Assembly (NCBI RefSeq): GCF_022376445.1
Contig: NW_025954991.1
Span: 124,001-188,000, forward strand
Direction: 5' to 3'
From: Fomitopsis serialis
Lineage: Eukaryota; Basidiomycota; Agaricomycetes; Polyporales; Fomitopsidaceae
DNA: 64,000 nucleotides
A program made the position numbers and the translations under genes. This document shows, piece by piece, positions 1 to 10,894 of this stretch. Every line of letters starts with the position of its first letter. The stretch's first letter is position 1. A model generated the notes under the pieces. It did not search any database. It had not been told where the DNA came from and worked only from the letters and a program-made list of their open reading frames with translations.

Positions 1-1684
1 AGGAGGAGTACGTCGTCCTCGTCGACGACCCGCCGGAGAACCACATCTTCCCGCCGCTGTACCAGGAGTACCACGAGCGCGAGCTCGCCCTGCCACAGCA
101 CAGCGAGCAGGAGGACCCGGACGGCAAGTACATCTTCTTCGCGAACCATGTCCACGGTGCGTCCTCGTCCTGCTCCCGGGTCGCCGCGACGCGCGCTGAG
201 ACGGCGGCCAGCCTCGGGGTGGGGGAACGCGATGCAGGAGCTGCTGTTCAACTCGTATTTAGCGTACAACGCGGGCCGGCAGTGCGTAGATGTGTGCCTT
301 CCCGCCGCGGCCTGGCTGACCGTGCGCGCGCGCAGTTTCGTGTTCGACAACTACACATGGAATAGGGATGGCTCCGACTACACGGACTACAACGGCAAGC
401 TCATTCCCTCGCGGATACCCAACACCGCACTGATCAGAGGTGCGTGCTCTCTGGAGTCTGAAGCCAGGGCTTGTTCCCGGCGGTCTCTAACTGCCGGGCG
501 TGTGCGCCGTGGTCACTGGGGGAAGCTCTGCGTTGTGCAGCTGGGAACAAGCCTTGATGGGCATTCGGGATTGCATAGGTGGGACGCGGCTCACTATGAC
601 AGCATAGGATCGAGTGTGGGCGACCCTTTCCCGCCCGGAGACAATGCCTCGCTCGCGGTCGTCAAAGAGTACTTTGACAAGGTGTGCCCAGAACCCACGG
701 TCATCAGCAGCGATGAGGTCGGGCGGACGCTCGCTGGCGACGCGTCCGCGCAGACCGTGCTCGAGGCCTGGGTGGCGAAGCTGCGCCAGATGGACGACCA
801 CCGGTGCATTGAAATCGAGCGCGACACGCTGCAGATCTTCTCCATATGGTACCCGCCGCATCTCTCTCGTCTGACGTTCCTTTCGCGCTCATGTCCCCGC
901 GCAGGATATTCGGCTCCTCGCGCGTACTCGACATCTACCCCGGGTTTGTGAAGTCGCCCATCATGACCTCCTTCCGCTGGTCCCCCTGATCGAGGCCGCC
1001 TTCGCCGCCAACCGGCCCCTCATCGCCCCACCCACCTTCCTCGACCGCTGGCTCCCCTCGCTCCCCTTCTTCCGGCCGTCGAGCCCGTACCCGATGATCT
1101 CGGGCCTGCTCGTGCTGCACGTGCGCCGCGGCGACTTCGCGGAGCACTGCGAGCACCTCGCGCGCTGGTCCGCACGCTTCAACGGGTTCAGCTCGTTCCC
1201 GGGGCTGCCCGACGCGTTCGAGCCGCCGCCGGGCGCAGGCTGGGGCGAGAACACGCCCGAGAACACGGCGGTGTACATGCGCCGGTGCTTCCCGACGGTC
1301 GCGCAGATCGTCGAGAAGGTCACGGCGGTGCGCGAGACGACCGCGGGTCGCGGGCTGCGGAACGTGTACATCATGACGAACGGCGGAAGGAGTGGGTGGA
1401 CGAGCTGAAGGCGGCGCTGTATGCGATGGGCGGGGTGGAGAGGGTGATGGGGAGCCGGGACGTGCAGCTGAACTGGGAACAAAAGTACATCGCGCAGGCG
1501 GTGGACATGCTCATCGGGCAGAGGGCACAGGTGCTCATCGGTAACGGGGTAAGCGGGGTCGGAGGCGGTCGATCCAGTTCGCGAGCTGACCACCTCCGCG
1601 TTGCAGTTCTCAAGTCTGACCTCGAACATCGTCATGATGCGCATGGCGAACGGCTTCGCGCCCGAGGGCAACCGCTTCTGGTAG
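1..1684 (+). CDS. GDP-fucose protein O-fucosyltransferase-like protein (5' partial, two frame breaks)
   Basis: Reading begins mid-exon at base 3 (EEYVVLVDDPPENHIFPPLY), so the N-terminus lies outside the window. Spliced exons give ASGWGNAMQELLFNSYLAYNAGR, FVFDNYTWNRDGSDYTDYNG, PLIEAAFAANRPLIAPP, LVLHVRRGDFAEHC, GENTPENTAVY, RAQVLIGNGFSSLTSN and the end GFAPEGNRFW. That is the order of the large Agaricomycete O-fucosyltransferase-like family; HVRRGDF is its nucleotide-sugar/arginine motif. Introns begin at about 157, 281, 440, 845 and 1546. The exon frame breaks by one missing base in the C run at 982-986, and again at 1381-1387 between YIMTN and KEWVDELK; neither gap is long enough for an intron. 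The family call is firm. The acceptor substrate is unknown, and these fungal proteins need not use GDP-fucose. Confidence 0.8.
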
Positions 1685-2227
1685 CCCGCGCCCGCGTCTC
1701 CCGGCTGTTTTAACCTTACATTGACCGGTCTCCTCTGCATGGCGGACGATGGCTAGGATATGGCTGTTTAATCATAGGAACACTACGTTCGTTGTATTAG
1801 TATGCGCTCCTGGCAGGCGTCTCATGCTGAAACCCATAGATACCCAGGTGTATATAATTTGGTACGATTTGGGCACAGCGGTGGCTCACTCGTTTGCCAT
1901 ACATATGTGCGTGGTATACGAGCTCTTGGGCGTCAGGTTGTCGTGCATTGCGGGCATTCATACGTTCGGATCCGATCAGCGTAGTGGCAAATTGTACATG
2001 ATTATGAGAGGCATCGCGGTAAGTCCGTATGCTTCACCTAGGTGAAAGTGCGCAAGAGATATGCTGTGTATACACAGGTGCAAGATGTGGTGGTACAGAT
2101 GGAGGGCATGTCAAAATCCGGGATTATGATGAGCGATTAGCAAGGGCACCCAGGGCCGCGCACATCGGCGGCGCCTGGCACCCACACCGACAACGAAACA
2201 CAAAGTCCTGTCCAGCCCCACGCACCC
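1685..2227. other. intergenic, convergent 3' ends
   Basis: Space between the stop of the O-fucosyltransferase-like gene and the stop of the Rho exchange-factor gene on the other strand. It should hold both 3' UTRs and terminators. The short open frames here have no recognisable protein features. Confidence 0.5.
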
Positions 2228-5050
2228 TCAGCTCCTCACCCGACTCAGCAGCTCGCTCAACTTCCCCGCCGCCAGCCCGTCCCTGAACCCGCTCGCCTCC
2301 GCCGCATGCACGCCCGACCCGCGGCCGAGCACGAGCGAGAACCTCCGCGCGTTCCCCTCGCCGACCACATTGGGCCGCGCCGTCACCGGGCTCGTCTGGA
2401 GCGCGACCGCGGGGAGGGAGAACCGCTTGTGCCGGCGCGCCGTGTTCTCCTTCCGCGGCGTCGGCGGGAGGCTCGAGCCCGCGCGGCTCGGCGCGTCCGC
2501 CGCCGCCACCGACGCGCCGTCGTGCGCGGGCACCTCCAGCACCTGCCCGCCCTGCTCGCGCTCGTCGAGGGCAGACTCGTCCCCCGCGGGCGTGCCGAAG
2601 CGCGTCCTGCTCGAGCTGGGCGTCCCGTGCGCGTGCTCCTGGAAGTCCTCTAGTATCTGCACGTAGCTGCGCGGGCGCGCGGTGGGCCGGATGCGTATCG
2701 CGGGCACGGCGGGCGCGCCGTCCGGGTCGGGTTCGTCGCCGTCTGCGCCTGCGCCGCCGAAGGTGGACTCGTCCTCGATACGTGTGAGCACGCGCTTCGG
2801 GCTCTCGAGCTCGAGGTCGACGGCGAGGAGCGCGGCGGAGGACGACATGCGGTTGTCGCCGAGGATGAGGGAGGGCATGCTCTTCAGCCCGGAGAGCGTG
2901 AGGTGGGAGTGCGTCGCGCCCGCACCGATGCTATGGGGAGAGGTGGACCACTTGGACGGGTCGAGGACGGGGAAGACCGTATCGTAGCAGGCGTCACATG
3001 CGCGTGCGGGTTTGTGCGAGTCCTTGCTGTCCCTGACGCTGTCGTCCAGTATGAAGAATGTCTGACGCGATTGTGAGTATATGCGGCATCATGTATGAGA
3101 TACACGAAGTCACCTTGCCGGAGCAGCTCCCACAAACGCATCTGCCACACAGCCTACAATGATGTCTCCTGCGCCGCCAGCCAAACGTCCTCCCACACCT
3201 CATGCAGCTCTGCGTCTTCCCGTCCGGTATCCATATAGCCGGCACGAAGTGATCGACGCGACCCCTCTTCGGCTTGACCTCGTTCTCCTCGGGTGCGTAC
3301 GGCAGTGCTTGGAGCGTGCGCCGAAGATGGTTCGTCGAGGACGAGGACGTGAGGGTCGAGTTCGGCTGCATGACGTTGAGCGAGACGAGGAGCGAGCCCT
3401 TCGCGTTCCGGATGGCCGCGCACCAGTCATCTCGCTCCTCCTCGTTCGCTAAGACACGCCAACGCCGCGTTAGATCGCACATTCCACGAGGAAAAACATA
3501 CCACGCACCAGTATACACAGCGAACGACTGCTGCGGGCTCAAGATCTCCAACCGTCTATCATCACCCACCTCCCTCGCAGGCGGCACCACGACCTCCACG
3601 TCCACCAAATCCACATACCCCTTAAACACCCACCGCTCGTCCGTCCCACTGCTCGCGTGCCGCGCCTTCTTCTTCACCGGGCTCGCATTCAGCCTAAACT
3701 TCAGCACACTCTCCTTCCGCTTCATCGCCTCCGCCGCGCCGGCCATATCCGCGTCGCTCTTGCTGCGCGTGCGTATCAGCGGCGCGCGCGCAGGCGAGGT
3801 TGGCGAGGGCTCGCCGCCCCACCTGTCCGAGAGGCCCTCGCCGTCCGCGCCCGCGAGCCAGAGGAGGCAGTCGGAGAAGAGCAGAAACTCGCGCTCCCGC
3901 GTGATGGAGCCCTCGAGCTGCAGGACCGGCGCGCGCTTGAGGAAGGTGCGCCCCGGCGAGATGAGCTTGAAGGGGAGGTTCGCGGTGTTGCGCTGGAGCG
4001 CGAGGAGCGCGAGGGTCTGGGCATGCGTGTGCAGGGACGCGTTGAGCGAGGACGTGACTGACAGGGTTCAGAGTCAGCGTGCGCGGGTATGTTGACAAGG
4101 ATGGGAGGGCCGCTTACTCCTCGAGACGAGCGTGTGCACGGCTGTCAGTTGGGCGTACTCCGGATCCTCGGGGTCTGTGCAGCCGATGAGGTCCTTGAGG
4201 AGCAACAGGTACCGCGGACATCTCTGTACGATCGTCAGTAGCCAGTCTCGGAACTTGAGTTTACCACAGCGCGGGTCCGCTTCCTGCTGAGCTATGAAAG
4301 CAGCAAACGCAGAGTGGCTGTTTAGCAGCGCTGTATACGACGCGAGGGTGTCGGAGAAAGACGAGACGAACGGCGTGTACAGGGACAGGTAGGGAAAGTG
4401 TGAGAGGAGCACGGGAGACAGGGGAGGCGGCGAGTCCTCGGCTTGCGCCGACGAGGAAGTGTCGAGGAAGGTGGAAAGAGAAGTGTGAAAAGAGCGGTGG
4501 AGGTTCCAGATGTCGATGAAGTTGGAGAATATGGACGTGAGCTCGTTCCGGTCGAGGAGCTGCTGTGGTGTGTCCAGCGACGCGATAATCGGCGTCAGGA
4601 AATGCTACACAACTGTGTCAGCGGCCACACGCTGCGCAGAGCGAGCAGACGCACCGAGTATATGAGCTCCAGCCCGTCCACATACGACCTCTCCGTCTCG
4701 TAGAACTCGTTGATGACCTTCCGCCGCTTCGCTTCTCTATGCTCGTCAATCAGACGCATCTGGCTCCGGCGCCGTGCCTTGCGTGCGACGTCGACGGAAG
4801 AAGGCCTACGACCCGGGGACCGCGTCGCGTTCCTTATGACGGTGGGTGTGGCCGGGGACGAGGCGGACCCGGGTGCGCTGTCCTCCTCGGGGAGCGAGTC
4901 GAAAGAGGCCGTGCTGACCACGGACTGGCGGTGGAGGAGGTTGGGCGCAGAGGGGAGGGAGATGCGGCGGAAAGGGAGGTGCGGGGGGCGCTGGTAACGA
5001 AGGTCGGACTGGCTCGAGGAGAGCTCGGAGGACGAGGGGAAGTCGACCAT
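2228..5050 (-). CDS. DH-PH-FYVE Rho guanine-nucleotide exchange factor (FGD-like)
   Basis: The first exon (from 5050) has a Ser/Pro-rich N-terminus and then enters the DH domain at KVINEFYETERSYVDGLELI. The DH domain continues through FLTPIIASLDTPQQLLDRNE, KFRDWLLTIVQRCPRYLLLL and DLIGCTDPEDPEY. A PH region follows (ISPGRTFLKRAPVLQLEGSI, REREFLLFSDCLLWLAG; closing helix NEEERDDWCAAIRNAKGSLL). Next is a FYVE zinc finger with WIPD, RRRRHHCRLCG, VCGSCSGK and the final CDAC pair; the R(R)HHCR basic patch is the PtdIns3P-binding signature. The C-terminal ~220 residues are low-complexity. Five or so short introns interrupt it and no frame break was seen. By family it should activate a Rho/Cdc42-type GTPase on PtdIns3P-bearing endosomal membranes; which GTPase cannot be read here. 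Confidence 0.88.
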
Positions 5051-6109
5051 GGCGGCCGACGGGAAGGGCGGGACTGTCGACCGTCAGAGAACTGGGGAAG
5101 GTTGTGGCGAGAGGGCGGACATACCTGCGGCCATGGCGGGATGGCGGTCGCGTTGGAGAGCAGCCCGCTCGTCCCTGGGTGGCACTCACCGGCCGTCGAG
5201 CGAAGCGCGTCACATCCCCGAGGCCACTCCGGCTGCCCTCTCCCGATATGGCAACTGACCTCGTTCGCCCGGCCAACGGTTAGCTGTATTCAGTCTGTTG
5301 GTACATGGCAGATAGGCAGGAGACGCAGGAGAGACGTCGTTCAGCAAGGACCCATCGCGTTCCCGGGGGCGGCGATTTCATCCACAATATACCGGTGTTT
5401 ATCGGCGGTCCCAAACACAGACATCTGTTCATCTGTCCTCAATACAGCCTTGGCTTACACTGTAATTCGCGGTTCTCGGATCGTCGCAGTAGCCCTTGTC
5501 GTAAGCTATCAGGAATCGCTGAGACCGGCAGGCCATTTCATGAAGTTGTTCTGACGCATTTGGAGAAGGGACATCTTCATTCGGACAAGTGAAAATGTCA
5601 AAGACTCGTTTGCCCCATTTCGTTGAGTGGTCGGAATTGAAAGGCTCCGTTGCACCGGTAATTCATCATGGCGTCTGCGCTCACCGGCTGGACTGATGGC
5701 ATCTTCAACATGTCCTACAGTGGCAAGAGCAGACCTAGTGACGAGCATATCGACAGACACTACGGCGCCATGGCCTCCATGCAATTCGGTTTTATCGTCG
5801 GGGCGGAGTAATCATTTCAATCTTCGACCTAACGCTCAGCTGGCTTGAGCGCGACAAGGGCAGGTTCCAGCCATCCATGGCTCCTCGGTGAATTGTTGAA
5901 GGACAGTCCCGCGGGCTGTCACTGCGGAACAACGTTCGCAGTGCGTTACTTGTTGTGCAGGCGATAGGCCGAGCTCCATTCACTTGAGCAAGTCCATGTC
6001 GACATGTCGATTGAAAACGGACAGCAGAGGGCCCTGTATATGGAAAGTCTCCCAGAGAGATGTATGATAGAGTTGCAATACCCGCACAAAGCAATGAGAG
6101 ATACGTGAA
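5051..6109. other. intergenic, no gene recognised
   Basis: About 1.06 kb between the start of the Rho exchange-factor gene and the stop of the uS15m gene, both on the minus strand. Open frames here are short, lack family motifs and show no consistent splice structure. It should contain the exchange-factor promoter next to 5051. Confidence 0.45.
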
Positions 6110-7044
6110 TCAAACCACAAGCTCGCCCTCGACACTCTCGGGCTCTACACCGATACGCTCGAGACAGCGCTCATACCGGTCTATGCTGACCCGCTTCAGG
6201 TATTTCAAGATCTTGGCTCGCTTGTGTACCAGTTCTCGCAGCCTCTGGCGGCTGATGACATCCTTCTTTTGGCGATTGAGGTGGTCCCAGACGTTGCGTA
6301 TCCGCACTGTCAGAATGGCAGCTGATCCGGCCGGTCATGAACAATGTAGTTCAGCAATGCAAGAAAGGGACCGACGCATCACCCGACGCACCTTGCACCT
6401 CAGGCCGGCCCGTGTCCACCACCGTGTCCGACTCCGAGAACGCAGCCACGATCCGCTGCTTGTTCTCAAACAGGATCCCGCTCGCGTTCGCGTTCCGCAG
6501 GTCCACGAGCCGCGCAAACTGCACCGTCTTCTGCGCCTCCAGCGCGTCCGCGCGCCGCTCCTCCCGGGCAAGCATCGTCGGGTTCTGCTTCACGACCTCG
6601 TCGATCACGCCCTCGATCGTCAGGTTCGGCAGCACCTGGAACAGCATCTCCTGCTCGCCCGCGCCGATGCCGAAGTTGAGCAGCTCCGGCGCGCGCGCGT
6701 CGTCGACGGAGCGCGCCTCCGAGGGCGGCGCCGGCAGGGCGTCGACGGCCTCCTCCGTGACGATGGTGCGCGCGAGGTCGCAGTTCGTCCACTTCGCCTC
6801 ATCCCCCGGTCGATGGCCCAGCACGACGTGCGGCCGGCTCGCAGCGGCCTCGCGTGCGTGCTGTTCTGCTACTTTCTTGGCTTTGGTCAGGCGTGGTGCC
6901 CGCAGAGCCGCGGTGGTGTGCAGGGGTGCGCTATGAGCCGAGCTGGTTGATGCTACGGCGCGTGAACCTACAGTGCAAGTGTCAGCAGCCTTATAACACA
7001 AGAAGCGTCTGATACGCACATTGTGCCAATCGCGCACTGAACAT
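6110..7044 (-). CDS. MRPS28: mitochondrial small-subunit ribosomal protein uS15m
   Basis: Exons are 7044-7020, 6967-6392 and 6306-6110, giving 265 residues. The first exon encodes MFSARLAQ and the second continues CSRAVASTSSAHSAP, a basic Ser/Ala-rich stretch typical of a mitochondrial targeting sequence. The C-terminal part holds the S15 core: WDHLNRQKKDVISRQRLREL, VHKRAKILKYLKR and the closing YERCLERIGVEPESVEGEL, which match the conserved helices that bind 16S-type rRNA. The long N-terminal extension (about 180 residues before the core) is normal for fungal mitochondrial uS15. Both introns have GTGCGT donors. The ATG at 7044 is preferred because it supplies the presequence and splices in frame. 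The protein acts in the mitoribosome small subunit. Confidence 0.88.
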
Positions 7045-8086
7045 CGTCCACGTCGAGCTCGGTGTTACAGACGAAGTCGCAGCAAAAGTCGCTGGCAGGC
7101 GCCGGGCAGCTGCCGTGAGAATGCGCTGGTTAGACGCCTGCCCGCGTATATAAGGCTGCCCGCGGCGGCGTAACTCTCCTTCAGAGAGATATGCCACGCT
7201 GCTCGATGTCGACCGCGCGACCGTCGTGACAGTGCCAGTGACTCTCTCCGAGTCCTGTCCTCTCGAGATCTGGCTATGGCTAAGCAGGTTAGGAAGTGTC
7301 GCGATCCATATTTTCTCCATGTCGCGGCATGTCGACATACTCCTGTGACATTCGTTCGTACCCTACGCTCTTGTGTTCTACAGCTTCGCAATGTTATTTG
7401 CTTTTGAAGGGACTTGCTCTTGTCTGTTTGCTCTTCGACCGCAAGGTCTCGCGACGGTTCTTCGCAGTGGCAAATTGGTGGCAAGCATTTTTAGCATCCT
7501 TCGTAGCGGCGCCTGATAACACCTGCGACTTGCCTGCGATGCAACGGCGAAGAATCTGACACTGCTGGATCCCTTAACATGCGTGACAATCGAGGGCTCG
7601 TCGAGTTTCCCAGTCGACGACCATCTGGTGTGGGCGAAGTTTGCTGGGACGATGCACGTTTGAGACCGAAAACAAGACCGATGCGAACGTGTGGGACCAG
7701 GCAGGGTCCGCTGGGAACAGGGTATGTCGTCGCTTCGCTTGAGGATCCCCGAATTACGAACGTGTGCCGTTCTGCAGGCGTCGAGGGCTCCCAGCTGGGG
7801 CAGCTCAGAAGCGCGAGTACGGCACAACGCCTACGCTGCCTGTGGTCCCTGGCACTCTGCTCAGCTGTTTACGCTACGAGGCGATAACACGGTCGTTCCA
7901 TATGCTGTCGCTGCCTCCTTGTCGCTCGCGCCGGCTGCCTTCCTGATGGATTGTGTTGCGGCCTTTGTCTCGCCGAGCACTATTATCGGCTCGCAGGTCT
8001 GATAGTATGCTTCTCTCGTCCCTCGCCCGCTATATCAAGCGCGTCGCACCCACCGCCCGGCCAGCGGGACTCCAGGATCCCTCGAG
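7045..8086. other. divergent intergenic region
   Basis: This ~1.04 kb separates the uS15m start (minus) from the GH89 start (plus), so it must hold both promoters. No open frame in it has motifs or a spliceable structure that I recognise. Confidence 0.5.
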
Positions 8087-10432
8087 ATGCGCCTCTCCCT
8101 CGTGCTGCTCGCGTCCGGCGTGCTTCTGGCGCATGCTGCTACGACGAGCCTCGACGGGATTTATGCGCTAGTCCAGCGGCAGATCCCCCAGCATGTGGAT
8201 TCGTTCTCCTTCTCGCTGATCGTCGGGGACGGCGACTCCTTCGTGATTAGCGACTCGTATTCCGGCGGCATCTCCGTGCAATGCACGACGGTCAGCGCGT
8301 GCGCGAGGGGCCTTTACACGTGAGTGGGTCCGTGTTTCGTTGCCGTGGAAGCTCCCGGCGAACTCGACTACTGTAGCTATGTGACGCAGTATGGCGGTGT
8401 GGACATCTGGTGGACCGGGTCGCGTCTGGGCCAATTGTCGTCCACACTCCCAGAGGTGGGCACTCCGGTCAACGGAACAGCCATCGTGCCTTATAGGTCC
8501 GTCCATCTCTTGATCCCGATCTTCATATTTCGCTCATGACATGCGTACCTTGTTCGTAGATATCACTTCAACACTGTCACATTCGACTACACGGCTGCTT
8601 TCTGGGACTGGGATCAGTGGCAGGCCGAGCTTGACTGGCTCGCCCTCCGCGGCGTGAACCTCCCCCTCGCCTGGGTTGGCTATGAGTACACCCTCATCCA
8701 GGTCTTCCAAGAGGTTGGGCTCACAGATCAGGACATCTCATCTTTCCTCTCCGGGCCTGCCTTTCAGGCATGGAACCGCTTCGGTAACATTCAGGGTAGC
8801 TGGGGCGGCCCACTGCCCACCCAGTGGGTCGACAACCAATACGCGCTCCAGCAGCAGATCGTCGCGCGCATGTACGAGCTCGGGATGACACCCGTCCTGC
8901 CTGCCTTCACCGGGTTCGTCCCCCGCGCGCTCACTCAGCTCTACCCGAACTCGTCCATCGTGAATGGGAGCCAGTGGAGCGGCTTCCCGGCGGCCCTCAC
9001 GGACGTGACCTTCCTGGAGCCGTGGGACGGCCTCTTCACGACGATGCAGAAGTCGTTCATCGACAAGCAGCAGGCGGCCTTCGGCGAGAACGTCACGCAC
9101 ATCTACACGCTCGACCAGTACAACGAGAACGACCCGTACAGCGGCGACACGGGCTACCTCGCGAGCATCTCGAACAGCACGTTCGCGGCCCTCCGCGCGG
9201 CGGACCCGGAGGCGGTGTGGATGATGCAGGGCTGGCTGTTCTTCTCGAGCGAGTCGTTCTGGACGGATGACCGCGTCTCTGCGTACCTTGGCGGCGTGTC
9301 CGGCGACGATAGCTTGATTGTGCTGGATCTGTATTCGGAGGCGCAGCCGCAGTGGCAGCGGACGAGCTCGTATTATGGGAAGGAGTGGGTCTGGTGCGAG
9401 CTCCACGACTATGGAGGAAACATGGGTATGGAGGGCAACCTACCCGTACTCGTCTCTGATCCGATCTCTGCTCTTGCTGCCTCGCCGAACATGAAGGGCA
9501 TTGGTCTGACAATGGAAGGTCAAGAGGGAAACGAGATTGTCTACGACATTCTCCTTGACCAAGCTTGGTCGTCCACGTCAATCAACATCACTGCATACAC
9601 TGAGGCTTGGGTTGCCCGTCGGTACACTGTCAACCCGTTACCTGCCGCCGCCCAAACTGCATGGTCGATCCTCAGCACGACCGTGTATAGCAACAGCGAC
9701 TCCAACACCCAGGCGACCATCAAGAGCATCCTCGAGCTGGAGCCCGCGACGTCGGGGCTGACAGGCCGCACGGGGCACCACCCCACCGCGATCCCGTACG
9801 ACACCAACACGACGATCGTGCCCGCGCTGCAGAGCCTCGCCCAGGCCGCCACGGAGAACCCCGCGCTGCTCGACGTCCCCGAGTTCGTCTACGACCTCGT
9901 CGACACCGCGCGGCAGCTCCTCGCGAACCGCTTCATCGACGCCTACAACGCGCTCGTGTCCGCCTACTCCGCCGGCGGCGCGTCCGCGGCGTCCGTCACC
10001 GCCGCGGGCGCGCCGCTCCTCGCGATCCTGCACGACCTCGACACGCTCCTCTGGACGGACGCCAACTTCCTCCTGCCGACGTGGCTCGCGTCCGCGCGGA
10101 GCATCGCGGGGGGCAACACGACGTACGCGGACTACCTCGAGTACAACGCGCGGAACCAGATCACGCTCTGGGGCCCGGACGGCGAGATCAGCGACTACGC
10201 GTCGAAGCAGTGGGCGGGCCTCGTCGGGACGTACTACTACCAGCGCTGGGAGACGTTCGTCGGCTACCTCGCGAACATCACGGCGAGCGGCGCGGCGTAC
10301 GACAGTGGGGCGCTGGGCAGCCAGATGCTGGCGATTGGCCAGGCGTGGGACGCGCAGACGTTGAGCATGAGTACGGGGGTGAACGGAGACGCGATGAGTG
10401 TCGTGGAGGGGATCATGCAGGACTACATCTAA
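8087..10432 (+). CDS. secreted GH89 alpha-N-acetylglucosaminidase
   Basis: Exons are 8087-8319, 8377-8496 and 8560-10432; joined they give 741 residues, the usual NAGLU/GH89 size. Residues 1-18 (MRLSLVLLASGVLLAHAA) form a signal peptide. Family hallmarks follow in order: GGVDIWWTGSRLGQL, RYHFNTVTFDYTAAFWDW, DWLALRGVNLPLAWVGYE, the catalytic-domain segment around DQYNENDP (the Glu aligns by family knowledge with the first catalytic acid), WMMQGWLFF, ELHDYGGNMGMEGNLP, and MEGQEGNEIVYD around the second catalytic Glu. The helical C-terminal domain includes ITLWGPDGEISDYASKQWAG and YYYQRWETF. GH89 enzymes remove terminal alpha-linked GlcNAc. The signal peptide implies secretion or a vacuolar location. 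No frame break was seen. Confidence 0.93.
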
Positions 10433-10894
10433 CACTCATACGTACGTTTGGCATTTATTGCGCTCCTTAGAGTAGATAGACAGCATAATGTAATCGCTCA
10501 TCTGGAAAATCATGACACTAGGACCACGATTTAAACTTTATTTAAGGTGTACTAATACCTGCTCTGAAGTGCCAGTGCAGGGAGCGTTGTTCTGACCACG
10601 GAATTCCGTGAACGGTGAAGGTATTGCGCAGCGAGGAAGTGAGATCTTCAACGAAACGATGGCTTGTGGAGCGTTGCAGCCCCCGACGACTCTCGCAAGA
10701 GGCCCAGTTCAGTTGCATCCTTTGGAACGCAATCCAAGACAGCTTGTGTTATCCAAGAAGTGCTATATCGTACAACAAACCCCAAGGCAACGTCCATCTG
10801 CGTCGCTCCAAGTGCCCATGTAACAAACCCACACTGCACCATCACACCACCGACGCAGCAGCGCACGTTCCTGCATGAGCAAGTTCACATCGCC
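10433..10894. other. intergenic, convergent 3' ends
   Basis: About 460 bp between the GH89 stop and the stop of the minus-strand dioxygenase gene. I see no gene here; it probably holds the two 3' UTRs. Confidence 0.5.

Noticed and set aside
961..1740. 259-codon minus-strand open frame
   Set aside because: Antisense to the O-fucosyltransferase-like gene, whose conserved motifs explain the region.
9638..10435. 265-codon minus-strand open frame
   Set aside because: Antisense to the GH89 catalytic exon; highly Arg/Val-rich and motif-free.
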